Part shown: positions 22,310-32,484 of the stretch, in pieces
How positions within the stretch are numbered: position 1 is the stretch's first letter
How the letters are laid out: each line of letters starts with the position of its first letter
From: Panagrolaimus kolymaensis
Lineage: Eukaryota; Nematoda; Chromadorea; Rhabditida; Panagrolaimidae
Direction: 5' to 3'
NCBI GenBank assembly: GCA_028622995.1
Contig: JAJQJQ010000018.1
Location: 2,666,001 to 2,730,000, forward strand
Length of the DNA stretch: 64,000 nt
Program-made: the position numbers and the translations under genes
The notes under the pieces: model-generated
Database searches by the model: none
What the model was told of the DNA's origin: nothing
What the model saw: only the letters and a program-made list of their open reading frames with translations

Positions 22310-23126
22310 CTAGCAGCTATGAGCTAAAAAAATAAATGAAAAACTTAGAATGATGGAATAAATAATTGAGAAAATAGTTTTTGATGTCGCTGTATTGCAT
22401 AAATCTTCGCCGCAAACGCACCAAGTTCCATATGCTTGATTGGAAGCAAATCGAGTGCATAATTGTTTGAATACGCCTTTGGAGCGGGGAATACAAGTTC
22501 GTAAAACATCAGTTCGACCTAAAACCTTTCGGTATAAATAAATTTCCAAAAAATTACCAGTTTTAAGAAACCGAAAGATTTTAGGAAGAAAAAATTGTTT
22601 AACAAAGATCCCAAAAAAAGAATGCCCAGAAAAAGTAAAGCAAGGAACTATAAAAAAATTTGCGAACCAGAATGCCGAGCAGTATAATTAATTTTAACAC
22701 AAATGCCTTGATCACAAATGGGTGCTAATCCATCTTGCTCAATGGGATTATCACAAACTGATGTAACAGGAATTGAAGACAATAAAAGGGAAGTTAGATA
22801 AACGCCTGGATGAGCTCCAGAACCTCCAACAATTTCCGATGCATTCATAGATGTGCAAGAATGACAACGAATTTCATCAACATATTTAGCTTTTTTAGTG
22901 GTTTGAGTTAAACTTTCGCCAAAATTTGTTAATCCTTTGGTCCAAGTCCATTCTAAAGAGAAGCTCCAAATAAAAAAATATTGATTTCATATTTCAAAAA
23001 AGTGAAGATAAAATTTATGAATTTATGAATTACGTGACTCAAATCAATGAAGAAAATTTAAATCTTAAAATTAAACGAACCGGCCGTTGCAAAAATTGGC
23101 AAAATAATAAAAATATAATACAGCAT
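22310..23126 (-). CDS. Ly6/uPAR-like (three-finger) GPI-anchored protein
   Basis: Three exons on minus (23126-23081, 22952-22668, 22518-22310) give 179 residues with consistent phases. The start MLYYIFIILPIFATA is a signal peptide. IRCHSCTSMNASEIV begins the three-finger domain; CDQGICVKINY, LRTCIPRSKG and WCVCGEDLCNTA supply further cysteines, ending in the C-N typical of Ly6 domains. The C-terminal run TIFSIIYSIILSFSFIFLA is a GPI-attachment signal. A larger than usual loop lies between the second and third cysteine blocks. Nematode Ly6-like proteins include neuronal membrane modulators such as ODR-2, but I cannot assign a specific role. The third-exon acceptor is chosen at GGTTTTAG, since the nearer AG puts a stop in frame. 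Confidence 0.82.
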
Positions 23127-24403
23127 TTGAAAATTTATAAATAATCAAACTAAATTGAAGCTTGGAAATATGCTAAATGGCAGCAATATAAAGTTCGTAG
23201 TAGCACTCAATGAAGCAGCAAAATTTAAAATTTCAATAATTGTTTATGCACACCTTCTGAAATTACTAAAATTTTATGAATAAAAATATTATAAAACAAA
23301 AGGTTGAATGCACGATTTTCATAAAAAATTAAACAATCCAAAATAAAAACAATAAATGCAATAACATGAAAGTAACATAAAAAAATAAAATATTATTGAA
23401 AATTGACTAGACCACTACTACCTCCAAATGAAACAAAGTGGTTGAGAAAAACTAAAAAAAGAGGAGGATGCGCAAAAAAAGAAGGTTCACAACAACGTCT
23501 TGACTTATCGACGATGGCCATTATTATTAGAGGCGGAGTTGAGGAACTCCGACGATCGCATAAACGTTTTATGAAAGCCGCGACAGCAAAACCGTTTAAG
23601 ATCATCAATAAAATCTTTATTTTGGATGCTGCTGAAATTGACAGCCTCAGTTATATTTGTGTTTATGCAAATAAAGAATGGTTTTAAATTTTTTGACAAG
23701 TAAGCGCGTTTTCACCTTTTTTGGTATTTTTCTTCTTCGAAATAGAAAAAGAACAATGAAAAGAAAAAAAACCTTTGACATTAAAAAAATATGTGAGATG
23801 AGAACGTGCAACAACAACAAAAAAATTGACTACCGCGTCAAAAATAAAATAAAAAATAAAAGATGTGATCCGATGACACTTCTAAAAAAATTGTTGTCGT
23901 CGTCGAGAAACGCGATATATGTATATTGAGCCTCGATAGGAAATGATGGCTGTGGGGAGATATGTTTGCAATCCACTTAACTATTTTACTTTTTTAATTT
24001 AAACTCATAAATTGATTTAAATTTTTTATTTATTAAAACAAGAAAATAAATATTTTGCAACAAATTCGATAAATTTTGTTAGCATTAAAAAGCAAAAATA
24101 AAAGTTGTTCTATTGCCCATCTTTGCTTTGTCAATCAAATCAACATTGTAAGATTAGGCTTTTTGTCAACAATACAAAGCTTGATGCGCTTTTGCGGAGT
24201 CAATGTGTGTTCACGCGAGAGAAAAAATAGACAATTGTCAAAAATGTAAAAAATAAATCAAAAAGCCTTAGAATAAACAGTATCAAATATAAACCCTTAA
24301 AAAGTTGACACAGAGTGAAAAAAAAGAGAAAATAAAAAATAAAAAGTTAGTTATTCTTTTTTTTTTCAAAAAAGGCAAAAGTCTTATTATTTTTTTATTT
24401 TAT
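23127..24403. other. Intergenic between the Ly6 genes and mec-4
   Basis: This 1.3 kb AT-rich region contains the promoter of the Ly6-like gene and the 3' flank of mec-4. A plus-strand frame at 23403-23687 and minus frames over the same bases are Lys/Arg-rich, mutually overlapping and unsupported. No repeat or RNA gene seen. Confidence 0.45.
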
Positions 24404-27250
24404 TTAAGAAGTAACCCAAAGTTCTCGCTCCTTTCTTTTATCTTCTTTCTTTTTCTTATATAAATTATAATTGTGCTCCGCTGACATGTAAGCTGTTTCA
24501 AAGAAAAGAAATACAAATTCGCAGCAAGTCAAAAAGCTTATACCACACCAAAGTCCAAGTTGTCCACCAAAATCTGCAAGCAAATTCACCAACTAAAATA
24601 ACGATTTTCAATATTTTTAGTATTAATTATTAATTATAATAATTTTACCCCGTAAGCTTCCGATTCAGTAAGCATTTCAAAATTAAGCTGTTCATAAAAA
24701 ACTTCCAACATTGCACCATTTTCCCTAAACTTTTTCATATTAAAATTTAAGTTTTAAATCCCGCGATTAATCTGACTTATAATGTTTTGTACATTCTTCC
24801 GATGTCCCATTGCAAGAGCCAAGTTGAATTTTAAGTGATTGACTTGGCCATTTTGCTGGTGAATAGGTAACTGAATATATCGATTGGCGGCATGGTTGTT
24901 GACACCGACATCGAAAACTTCCATGAAGCCCTCCTAGTTGACTCATTCTCTCATCAAGACATTTACCTAAATTTTTAATCACTACGCTAACATAATGGAA
25001 ATAGAAAATTACGAGCTATGGGATCTGCAGCTTCGCAATGCTTTGAACCCATTGGGACAGGAAAGCGAGGGTCGCCACAATGGCAATCTTTCAAAACAAG
25101 CTGCTGGAAACATGAGCGATAGCATCCCTAAAAAAAGAAGAAAAAAGTCACTTGAAAAATGAGTGTTTTTTTTCAAACTTCAACAGAGTACTCATAATCT
25201 TGGTAAATGTATTCTGAAGTTTTTCCATCTGGTACACAATCACCATAAGGAGCAGGCAAACGCGACATTCTTCTTAGTTTTAAGCCAAAAGAAGATACAT
25301 AACCAGTAGGGGCAGAATATCCTATAATTAAGATATATATTTTTTATTTATATGGTAAAAGGAAAAAAAATACCAAAAGTATCTGGAAATGGAAAATCTT
25401 CTTTATCATGAATGGTTAAGCGAACACCAGTAGCTTCTGTTGTTGGCATGTAATCGGAAGCATTGACATAAACAAGCATACGTAAACCATACATAGGGCC
25501 TTTAAACTTTTTTTATTAATTAAAAAATCTTTAATAAAGCTTTTACCTGCACGAATACTTGTCAAATTTACAGTTCGATTATGGTTAAAAGTAAAACATG
25601 AACCATAAGTTGGGTCAACATGAGTTAAAAAATCACTAAACTTTAATTTTATTTTAATAGTCTTAGAAATATACTTACTTATCAATATCACAAGCTTGTC
25701 CATTAAAGGAACATTTATGAACCAACTCTCTTTTTGTATTTGATAAAAGCATTCTTTGTTCCATGGAAAGAGCTGCCATGGCAAACATTATATTTTCTTT
25801 TGCTTTGGTTACAATTGCCACCTCATCTGTCATACCCTAATATAAAAAAAATAATAAGTATAACGCTTTTTCTCTAAATTTACTTGAAATCCCATAGCTT
25901 CTAAAAATTCTGCAGTCTCTTCTTCAGGTTCACCAGAGAGAAATTCCCAAATTTTAACAATTTTTGATGATCCATCATAGGCAACGCAAAATTCTCCGGA
26001 AGGTGCACAAAGGCATGGAGTTTTACCTTGTTTAAATGTGCCACCAATTTGCCCAGCTAAAAATATTAAAATAAATTTTTAACCGGTAATTAAAGGTCCA
26101 AACTCTTTTTGCAAAATGCATGTTGATCACAAACAGAACAAGTTTCATTACTCCAACTATCATGAGAATAACATGGCCATGCATCCATTGTTTTTCTATC
26201 AAAAGCGCAAAGACATTTATCTTTGTCACCAGATGGTTGAAGAGTTTTATACTTTTCTCCTTCACAATCTAGTGTTTCTTCAGAAAAATTCTCTTCACTT
26301 CTTTCATTACAATTGCATTTTGAATAACCCTAAAACTGTATTATTTGACTTTTCAATCTGATTATTAACAATTACTGGTTCAAAAGCAGATCCAGCTTCC
26401 GAATGTTTATTTTCAATAGTCAACTTCTTAGTTTTAGGTTTAGGTTTAGATTCAGGTTCTTGTCGTTTTTCACGAAGGTGGTTAGCCATTTCTGCATCAC
26501 CAGCTTTGTGCATAGCTCCATCAAATGCAGAGAGCTAAAAAAATCTTTAATATTTTTTAAATTATTTTTTTGTTTACCGTTCTTCGAACAAGTTCAACAT
26601 TTGTTGCAACGCTAGCTTTATATGGATTCAAATTACATAAAGTTATCGCTGGAAATGGCGCAGTATCTGAAACAATATTGCAATTTGAAAATTTTAACCA
26701 TAGAAAATTTACCAAATTTTAATTGAATATCGACAATTTTTTCGTTTCGATGGTACTTATCCAAAACAGAATTCGCGTTTTTATAAAGCATAAACATGCA
26801 TCCCAAAAACAAACAAATCCATACACCTCTGAAAACTAACTATTTTTTTGGTTGATTATAAAGGTTGAATAAAAACCGATAATATCTATTTGGTGCTTGT
26901 CCAATCATAGGAATTCCATGAGCAGAAGTTTTATAACAAAATTCTCGAAAATGCCATTGTACTTGTTTTTCATATGGCAAACTTTTGGGATCAAATTCAC
27001 CATGAATTATTTCGCATTGGACACTGCTATCCGTGGAATTAAAGCATTCACCATAACCAAAATCGCCAAAATATTCTCTTTCAGTAACAAATTTAGTAGG
27101 TTCAGCATCCTATAACTTTCTTAATTGGAGCGATACCGCTTTATAATAACAAACCTTCAAGTATGCCAATGGATCGCCATAAACTTTTTTCATATACTCA
27201 TCTTTATCACGTAATCGTTCAAAATTTTTTAAATTTGTAACCCATGACAT
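24404..27250 (-). CDS. mec-4: MEC-4 degenerin, DEG/ENaC touch-channel subunit
   Basis: Fifteen exons from the ATG at 27250 to the stop at 24404, all in phase, give 725 residues (Caenorhabditis MEC-4 has 768). The N-terminus [20 protein letters not shown] and [15 protein letters not shown], the latter carrying the gating His-Gly, precede TM1 ([14 protein letters not shown]). The extracellular part has the degenerin cysteine blocks ([49 protein letters not shown]). TM2 is preceded by [12 protein letters not shown], which contains the pore-side alanine (residue 669 here, A713 in C. elegans) and the G-x-S-type selectivity region (LGLWCGIS). The shortening relative to C. elegans is mainly in the acidic linker after exon 5. 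Role: pore of the gentle-touch mechanotransduction channel in touch neurons, with MEC-10, MEC-2 and MEC-6. Confidence 0.97.
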
Positions 27251-28470
27251 TTTTAAAACACAACGCAGCCCAATTTCAATGTATCGCTTTTAACAATGAA
27301 AAAGAAAAAAGTTATAGCTTCTTTAGCTTTTTAGCTTACATATTTGCTTTTTAATGTTTCTATTTTAAATGCATAAATGAGTGCCATATATTTTTCGCTT
27401 GTTTGGTTTTTGTTTTTCACTTTCTTTTATTTTTTCAATGAACAAGACATTTTTTTTATTAATTATATAACATTGGTGCAAAATAAAATTTAAATAGACA
27501 ATCAAAAAAAGAAGAATGGAAAAAACAAAATTACAAATTCAAACATTTTCAGTAAAAAAATTCACTTGTTTAAAAATAGGAATCAAAATCTAAAAAAGAG
27601 CTTTGACTTTATCAGAAAAATTAAGGAAAAAGTTTCAATGAAAAAAACAAACACAGAAAGACAGTGCCATTGGAAAAATGACAGCCTTAATAAAAACTTC
27701 TATTTTTGAGGGAAAAATTTCAATCAAAAATAAAATGAGGAAACGGCCAAAAACGAGAAACAAACACAAAAATAATTTCGAAGAAGCCAATTAAATTTAT
27801 ATTTAAAAAAAAAGTTTGATTCCATTGTTGCAGAAACATCTTAAAACAATTTTCAGCATTCACACACCACAGGTATAAAACGAAAATACTATTACAAAAA
27901 ATATATTTTGCCACAGGGCTGTCATTTTAGAAAATCATTTTTCTTTAATAATCGATACACGCAGGCTTTTTAAAATGACTAAATATAAAGATTTTTTTAT
28001 ATAAAACAGAAAAAAATAAAAATTCTATTAGGTAAAGCTGAGAGAAAAAATTTTCAACAAAAAAAAAATAGATATATTAAATAATTGTCAACTCATCTAA
28101 AAAAAATTGAAGTTGACAAAATTTGGGGCAAGATTGTAAAAAAATAGTTTTTTTTTAATATTATTAACAATTAACATAAAAAAATGTAAAATAAAAATCT
28201 ATTTTTATGGTTTTTTAGCAAAAAATGGAGAGAAGAAAAAACATGTCAAAATTTAATTCAATTATTAAAAATGAAAAATATTAAGCCCCTGGCAAATTTG
28301 AATGAGGGCAAAAAAAGAATTAGCAAGAGAGAGACGAATGACATAAAAATTAGAAGAAAAAACATATTAAGATTTTTAAAAACTAATTTTAAAAGAATTC
28401 AAGCTAAGCAAAAAATTACTGCTGAGTAAAAAAAATCTTTTATAAATTGGACGTATTATTTATTTTATAT
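27251..28470. other. mec-4 upstream region and kin-2 3' flank
   Basis: This 1.2 kb AT-rich stretch should hold the mec-4 promoter (minus strand, reading down from 27251) and the 3' UTR of kin-2. An AAATGCAT site at 27367-27374 is listed separately. Otherwise only A/T runs; the minus frame 27720-27914 is unsupported. Confidence 0.5.
27367..27374. promoter_or_regulatory. AAATGCAT POU/LIM-homeodomain-type site upstream of mec-4
   Basis: AAATGCAT lies 117 bases before the mec-4 start codon, followed by AAATGAG. In C. elegans, touch-neuron genes including mec-4 are activated by UNC-86 (POU) and MEC-3 (LIM homeodomain) through sites containing AATGCAT. The match is short and could occur by chance in AT-rich DNA, but its position is what that regulation predicts. 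Confidence 0.4.
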
Positions 28471-31400
28471 TTATGTCATCAATTTGACATATGAATTATA
28501 ATTGGAAACATCACGCTTTAAAATTTCTCGACATGGTCCCATAACTCGTTCAAATCGGTTTCGATCTAATTTAACACATTTAAGGAGAGTTTTGGCAACA
28601 ACTGTAGCAGCACGAGGGCGATCCAAAAGTAAAGCAATTTCACCTAAAATGGAATTATTAAATTAAGTTTGAAACAAAAATAGAAAAGAATTTACCAAAA
28701 TAATCGGAAGCTCCTAATTTTCCAACAACTTCAAACGGTGCATCATCACTACGCTTTTGTAAAACTTCAGCTTCGCCTTCAACAATAATAAAGAATTCAT
28801 CACCGGGTTGACCTTGTTCAACCACGTGGGTGCCAGCTTCAAAATCGCATCGTTCTAAAGCATCTGCAACGTTTGCTCTTTCCCATTTATCAAGATCAGC
28901 TAAAAATGCATTTTTAATAATTTAAATTTTTTTTAATTGTCAAAAAAAACTAACCGAGAATTTGAACTTTGCTTAAAAATTCATCATACATTTTACGTTT
29001 GCGCATAGTGGAACCCATTAAAATAGCTCGATAAGTTAATCTATCAATAGCCCAAAGCTTAGCTAAATCACTCTTAGCTACAACGGTTGCAGCTCGAGGA
29101 GTACCATAAATAAGGGCTAATTCACCAAAGGATCCACCTTCATGAATAGATAAAACAAATTCATTGTTTACAAAAACATCAACTTCTCCATGATCAATTA
29201 CATAGAAATTATCTCCTTCTTCGCCTTGAACAATAATGGTTTCACCTTTTTTAACTTCAACGGGAAACATGGCTTCAAAAATGGCTTTTTGCTCATCGGG
29301 ATCAAGATGGGCAAATAAAACATTTTTGCACATTGCTGCTCGAAGGGCTTTTTGAGTATCTTCATCTTTAGGAATTATAACTTTGTCATAATTTGCTGCT
29401 TCATTTTCATCTGGAACCTAAAAAAGAAAGCCCAAGGGATTATTTAATATTTTGCATTTTTTCCATTTTTGTACTTCGCTAGTCACAAGAATGCCTAAGG
29501 CTCTTTTCCTAATAAGCTGAGCAAAAAAAAATTTCTGTTTGAAGTCTCTTTCTCGAGTGCTACTTAGTGCTTGACATATTCTTTTTTCTTCGTCGATGGG
29601 AACAAACAAAAAAATGCCTTTACACATATTTGTTTTTTAACAAAATAAAAATAACAAAACAATATACTTACCTCAGCGGAAACACCAAGGCGACGTCGAC
29701 CTGAAGGCATTTGGGGAGCCACATCATAAGTGTCATCCTCATCAACCGGTTCTCGGCTACGGGAGGATTCCTAAAATTTGGGAACAATTATTTTTTTATT
29801 GGATGCAATTTTTTAATATTTTTTTGATTTTGAATTTTTTTTTTTGATTTTATTGTAAACTTTCTTTCTATAGGAATTTGCTAAAATACCTGAGCGGATA
29901 GCATAGCTATTTTAAGTTAAGATGAGAAGATATCGAAATAAAATTAAGAATATCTAATACAAAAAAATGAGAATTGATTGAAAGAATCGAAGAAAAAAAA
30001 AATATCTACGCAATTGGTTGCAGTTGGTTGATATCGCCTTGCTGCTACGGTTGTTGGTTGTGGAAGTGATGGAAGTTGGTGGCAATGCAAAAAAGCAAGT
30101 CCAACAAAGCGTCAACACAAATATATATTTTTCAGTCCTGGAAAAAAATAGAGGGACGACCGCCGAAAAAATACTGGCTTGAAGGGCGAAAAAATAAAAA
30201 ATATATATGCAAGCGGTCTCTTTTGCGACGACAACCGGGAAGAGTGCTTTTTGGAGTAAAATGTGGTTGGTCGATGTCTTCCAGCGCAGTCAGCCGCCCT
30301 CGACTTTTTTTTGATGTTGTTGTTTAAGCAAGGAAAAAAGAAGATTGAGCCCTGGAGGAAAAAAATTGTAGAAGAAAAAAATAAGAAAAGGACGTTGGTG
30401 AAGAAGCAGCAATGTTTTGTTAACATAAAAATTTTTTTACGTCTTATTTTTTTCTCGCTACAATTAGAGTTGTTAAACAAATAAAAAAAATGTCGTTGTT
30501 ATTTTCAAATTGCATAATAATGCCCTTTTTTATGGCATTATAAAAAAAATAGAAGAATCCTCCATCAAATCGATCGGTTTTTATTTGCATGGGAGAAAAG
30601 TTTTTATGACGTTTTTCAAATTTGAAATTTTAAAAGAAAAAGAGCGATGTTGATGGAAAAAGAGAAGAAGAGAAAAATCAATAAGTCAAATGCAATTTAA
30701 AAAACAATAATATTTTTAAGATTTGTGGAAACAAAATTTAAAGAAGAAAAAAAAGTTCAAATCGTTCAAATTGGAACAGATCCAAATAAACAAACAACAA
30801 AATGAGAGTTTCAAAACAGTTTTCATTGCAATAAAAAAATTAATCGTTTGATAAATCCTTTACTTACCACCACCACCACAGGGGGATTATTTCGCCCGTT
30901 TCTTTTTCGACTAAAGTGTTGTCCCATTACCGCATCACAAATTTAATAAAAATAATTTCAAACAAAGTTGTTGAATTTTGTCAAAAAACGAACTATGAAA
31001 AAAAATACATATAACTAGTTATAACTTTTTATTATTATTTTGTTTACGCGTACATGTCATGTCGTTACAAACAGCAGCATCGAGCGCGAATAATAATAAT
31101 AACGTTAAATTGATTGTTTTTATATGATAAAAAACTAAGAAGAAAAAAGTTAGAGGAAAAAAACTAATATCGTAAGGCTTTCTTTTATTTTTTGCCATTC
31201 AAAATGGACAAAACAACAGTTAAAAAAAGAGGGATACTTAAAAAAGTTGTTAAATTTTGGTGCATGAAAGAGACATAAAAAAGTTGGAAGCAAAACAAAA
31301 ACAGAGTTAAAGCTTTTGCATGGATTTGAAAGGCGAACTTCTCACACTTGCACAGTTTATAAAAGGCTACCAAAACGCTCGAGTGTATGGCATTATTTTT

Positions 31401-32484
31401 TATTTTTTTCTAAAATGTTGAAACAGAAGAAACAAGAAATGACTGCCAAGCAAGCAAGCAATATGAGCAATGGCTTGGAAGGAAGCAATGAGAGCGGGAG
31501 CAGCAGTTTAGTTTGGGTGGTATTGCATTAGGCTCGGCTATGCATGCCCTTGTGCCTCCTGGCTGGTTGTATGCTGCTTCCTTTATAGCTTGCATGCTAG
31601 CGGCAAGCATGTGTTGTTTTAAATGGAAAAAAGTGTCATAGCTGCTGCTGCTACAATTTCATTTTTTTGCTTTGTTGTTGCCTAAGACGCAAAAAGTGTA
31701 AAAAGAAATAATTGAAAAAAGCAAAGAAAAGTTTAAATGGCAAAAAAAGGTAGCACACTATTGTTTGATGTTGGTGCGCTCATTAAAAATCAAATAATGT
31801 ATCTTTAAAGAAGACACTCAAGCTAATTAACGCAAATAAAATGTTTCCAAGAAGTAAAGACGGAAAATGAAAGGAATGCGGTAAAATAATTTTTGTCTAA
31901 AAAATGATAATAAAAAAGCAAAGGAAAAGGAAACTCCAAAAGAAAAATACAGAAAATAAAGTCAAATAGTATCGAACAATTGGTAGTGTCGTTTATAGAC
32001 AAAAACAATTTTTTTTGCTCTAACAAAAAATGATTAATTTTTTTGGCAGTCGCGCAACATGACTCTGGTTCCTTTTTGCCTTTGAAATAACAACAATCGA
32101 GCCTCTCCTTTGCTCGTTCGGTCGCCAACAGCAGCGTTTAACAACATCTGCTCAAAAACGTCTTTTATAACCAATTTTCCTTATGCATGGAGCGCAAGTT
32201 TCCCATAGAAAGAAAGTGTATGTGTGTATTTTGGAAAAAAATAAAAAATTTCATCTTATGACGCTTTTTTTGCCTTCAAAAAAAGAGACTGATTTGAAAC
32301 TTTAACTAACCTGAGATCGCTGTTCATTGAGTCTATCAAAATGTTCTTTAAGAAAGAGTACAGGATTTTCTGGTTTATGAATACAGAGGCTTACAATCGC
32401 CTCTTTTACCAGCTGCTGAATATTATGCCGTTGTACATAAGCTTGGCACTGAGCAAGCTGGGCTTCCTCGTTTGTACCAGCCAT
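28471..32484 (-). CDS. kin-2: cAMP-dependent protein kinase regulatory subunit KIN-2 (RI type)
   Basis: The full-length form uses exons 32484-32311, 29770-29672, 29417-28955, 28899-28696 and 28643-28471, giving 370 residues (C. elegans KIN-2 has about 376). Exon 1 is the dimerisation/docking domain ([20 protein letters not shown]). Exon 2 carries the hinge with the pseudosubstrate-type RRRLGVS. Two cyclic-nucleotide-binding domains follow, each with its phosphate-binding cassette ([15 protein letters not shown] and [15 protein letters not shown]); both key Glu and Arg residues are present. It ends YNSYVKLMT. Role: holds the PKA catalytic subunit (KIN-1) inactive until cAMP binds, in cytosol or at AKAP anchors. 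Two further candidate first exons lie in the 2.5 kb first intron and would yield forms without the docking domain. Confidence 0.97.
29890..29904 (-). CDS. kin-2: Candidate alternative first exon of kin-2 (MLSAQ)
   Basis: An ATG at 29904 gives five codons (MLSAQ) followed by a GTATTT donor. It joins the common exon at 29770 in phase 0. The result would be a regulatory subunit of about 317 residues that keeps the inhibitory hinge and both cAMP domains but lacks the docking domain. The small size makes chance possible. Confidence 0.4.
30868..30927 (-). CDS. kin-2: Candidate alternative first exon of kin-2 with myristoylation-like start (MGQHFSRK)
   Basis: An ATG at 30927 opens 20 codons, [20 protein letters not shown], followed by an excellent GTAAGT donor at 30867. 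It joins the common exon at 29770 in phase 0. The start has Gly2 and Ser6, the pattern read by N-myristoyltransferase, followed by a basic cluster that would favour membrane binding. The resulting subunit would replace the docking domain with a lipid anchor. Phase, donor and motif agree, but no transcript evidence is available here. Confidence 0.5.

Noticed and set aside
26430..26470. Telomere-like GGTTTAG repeats
   Set aside because: They are the reverse of Lys-Pro codons ([10 protein letters not shown]) inside a mec-4 exon, not a telomeric tract.
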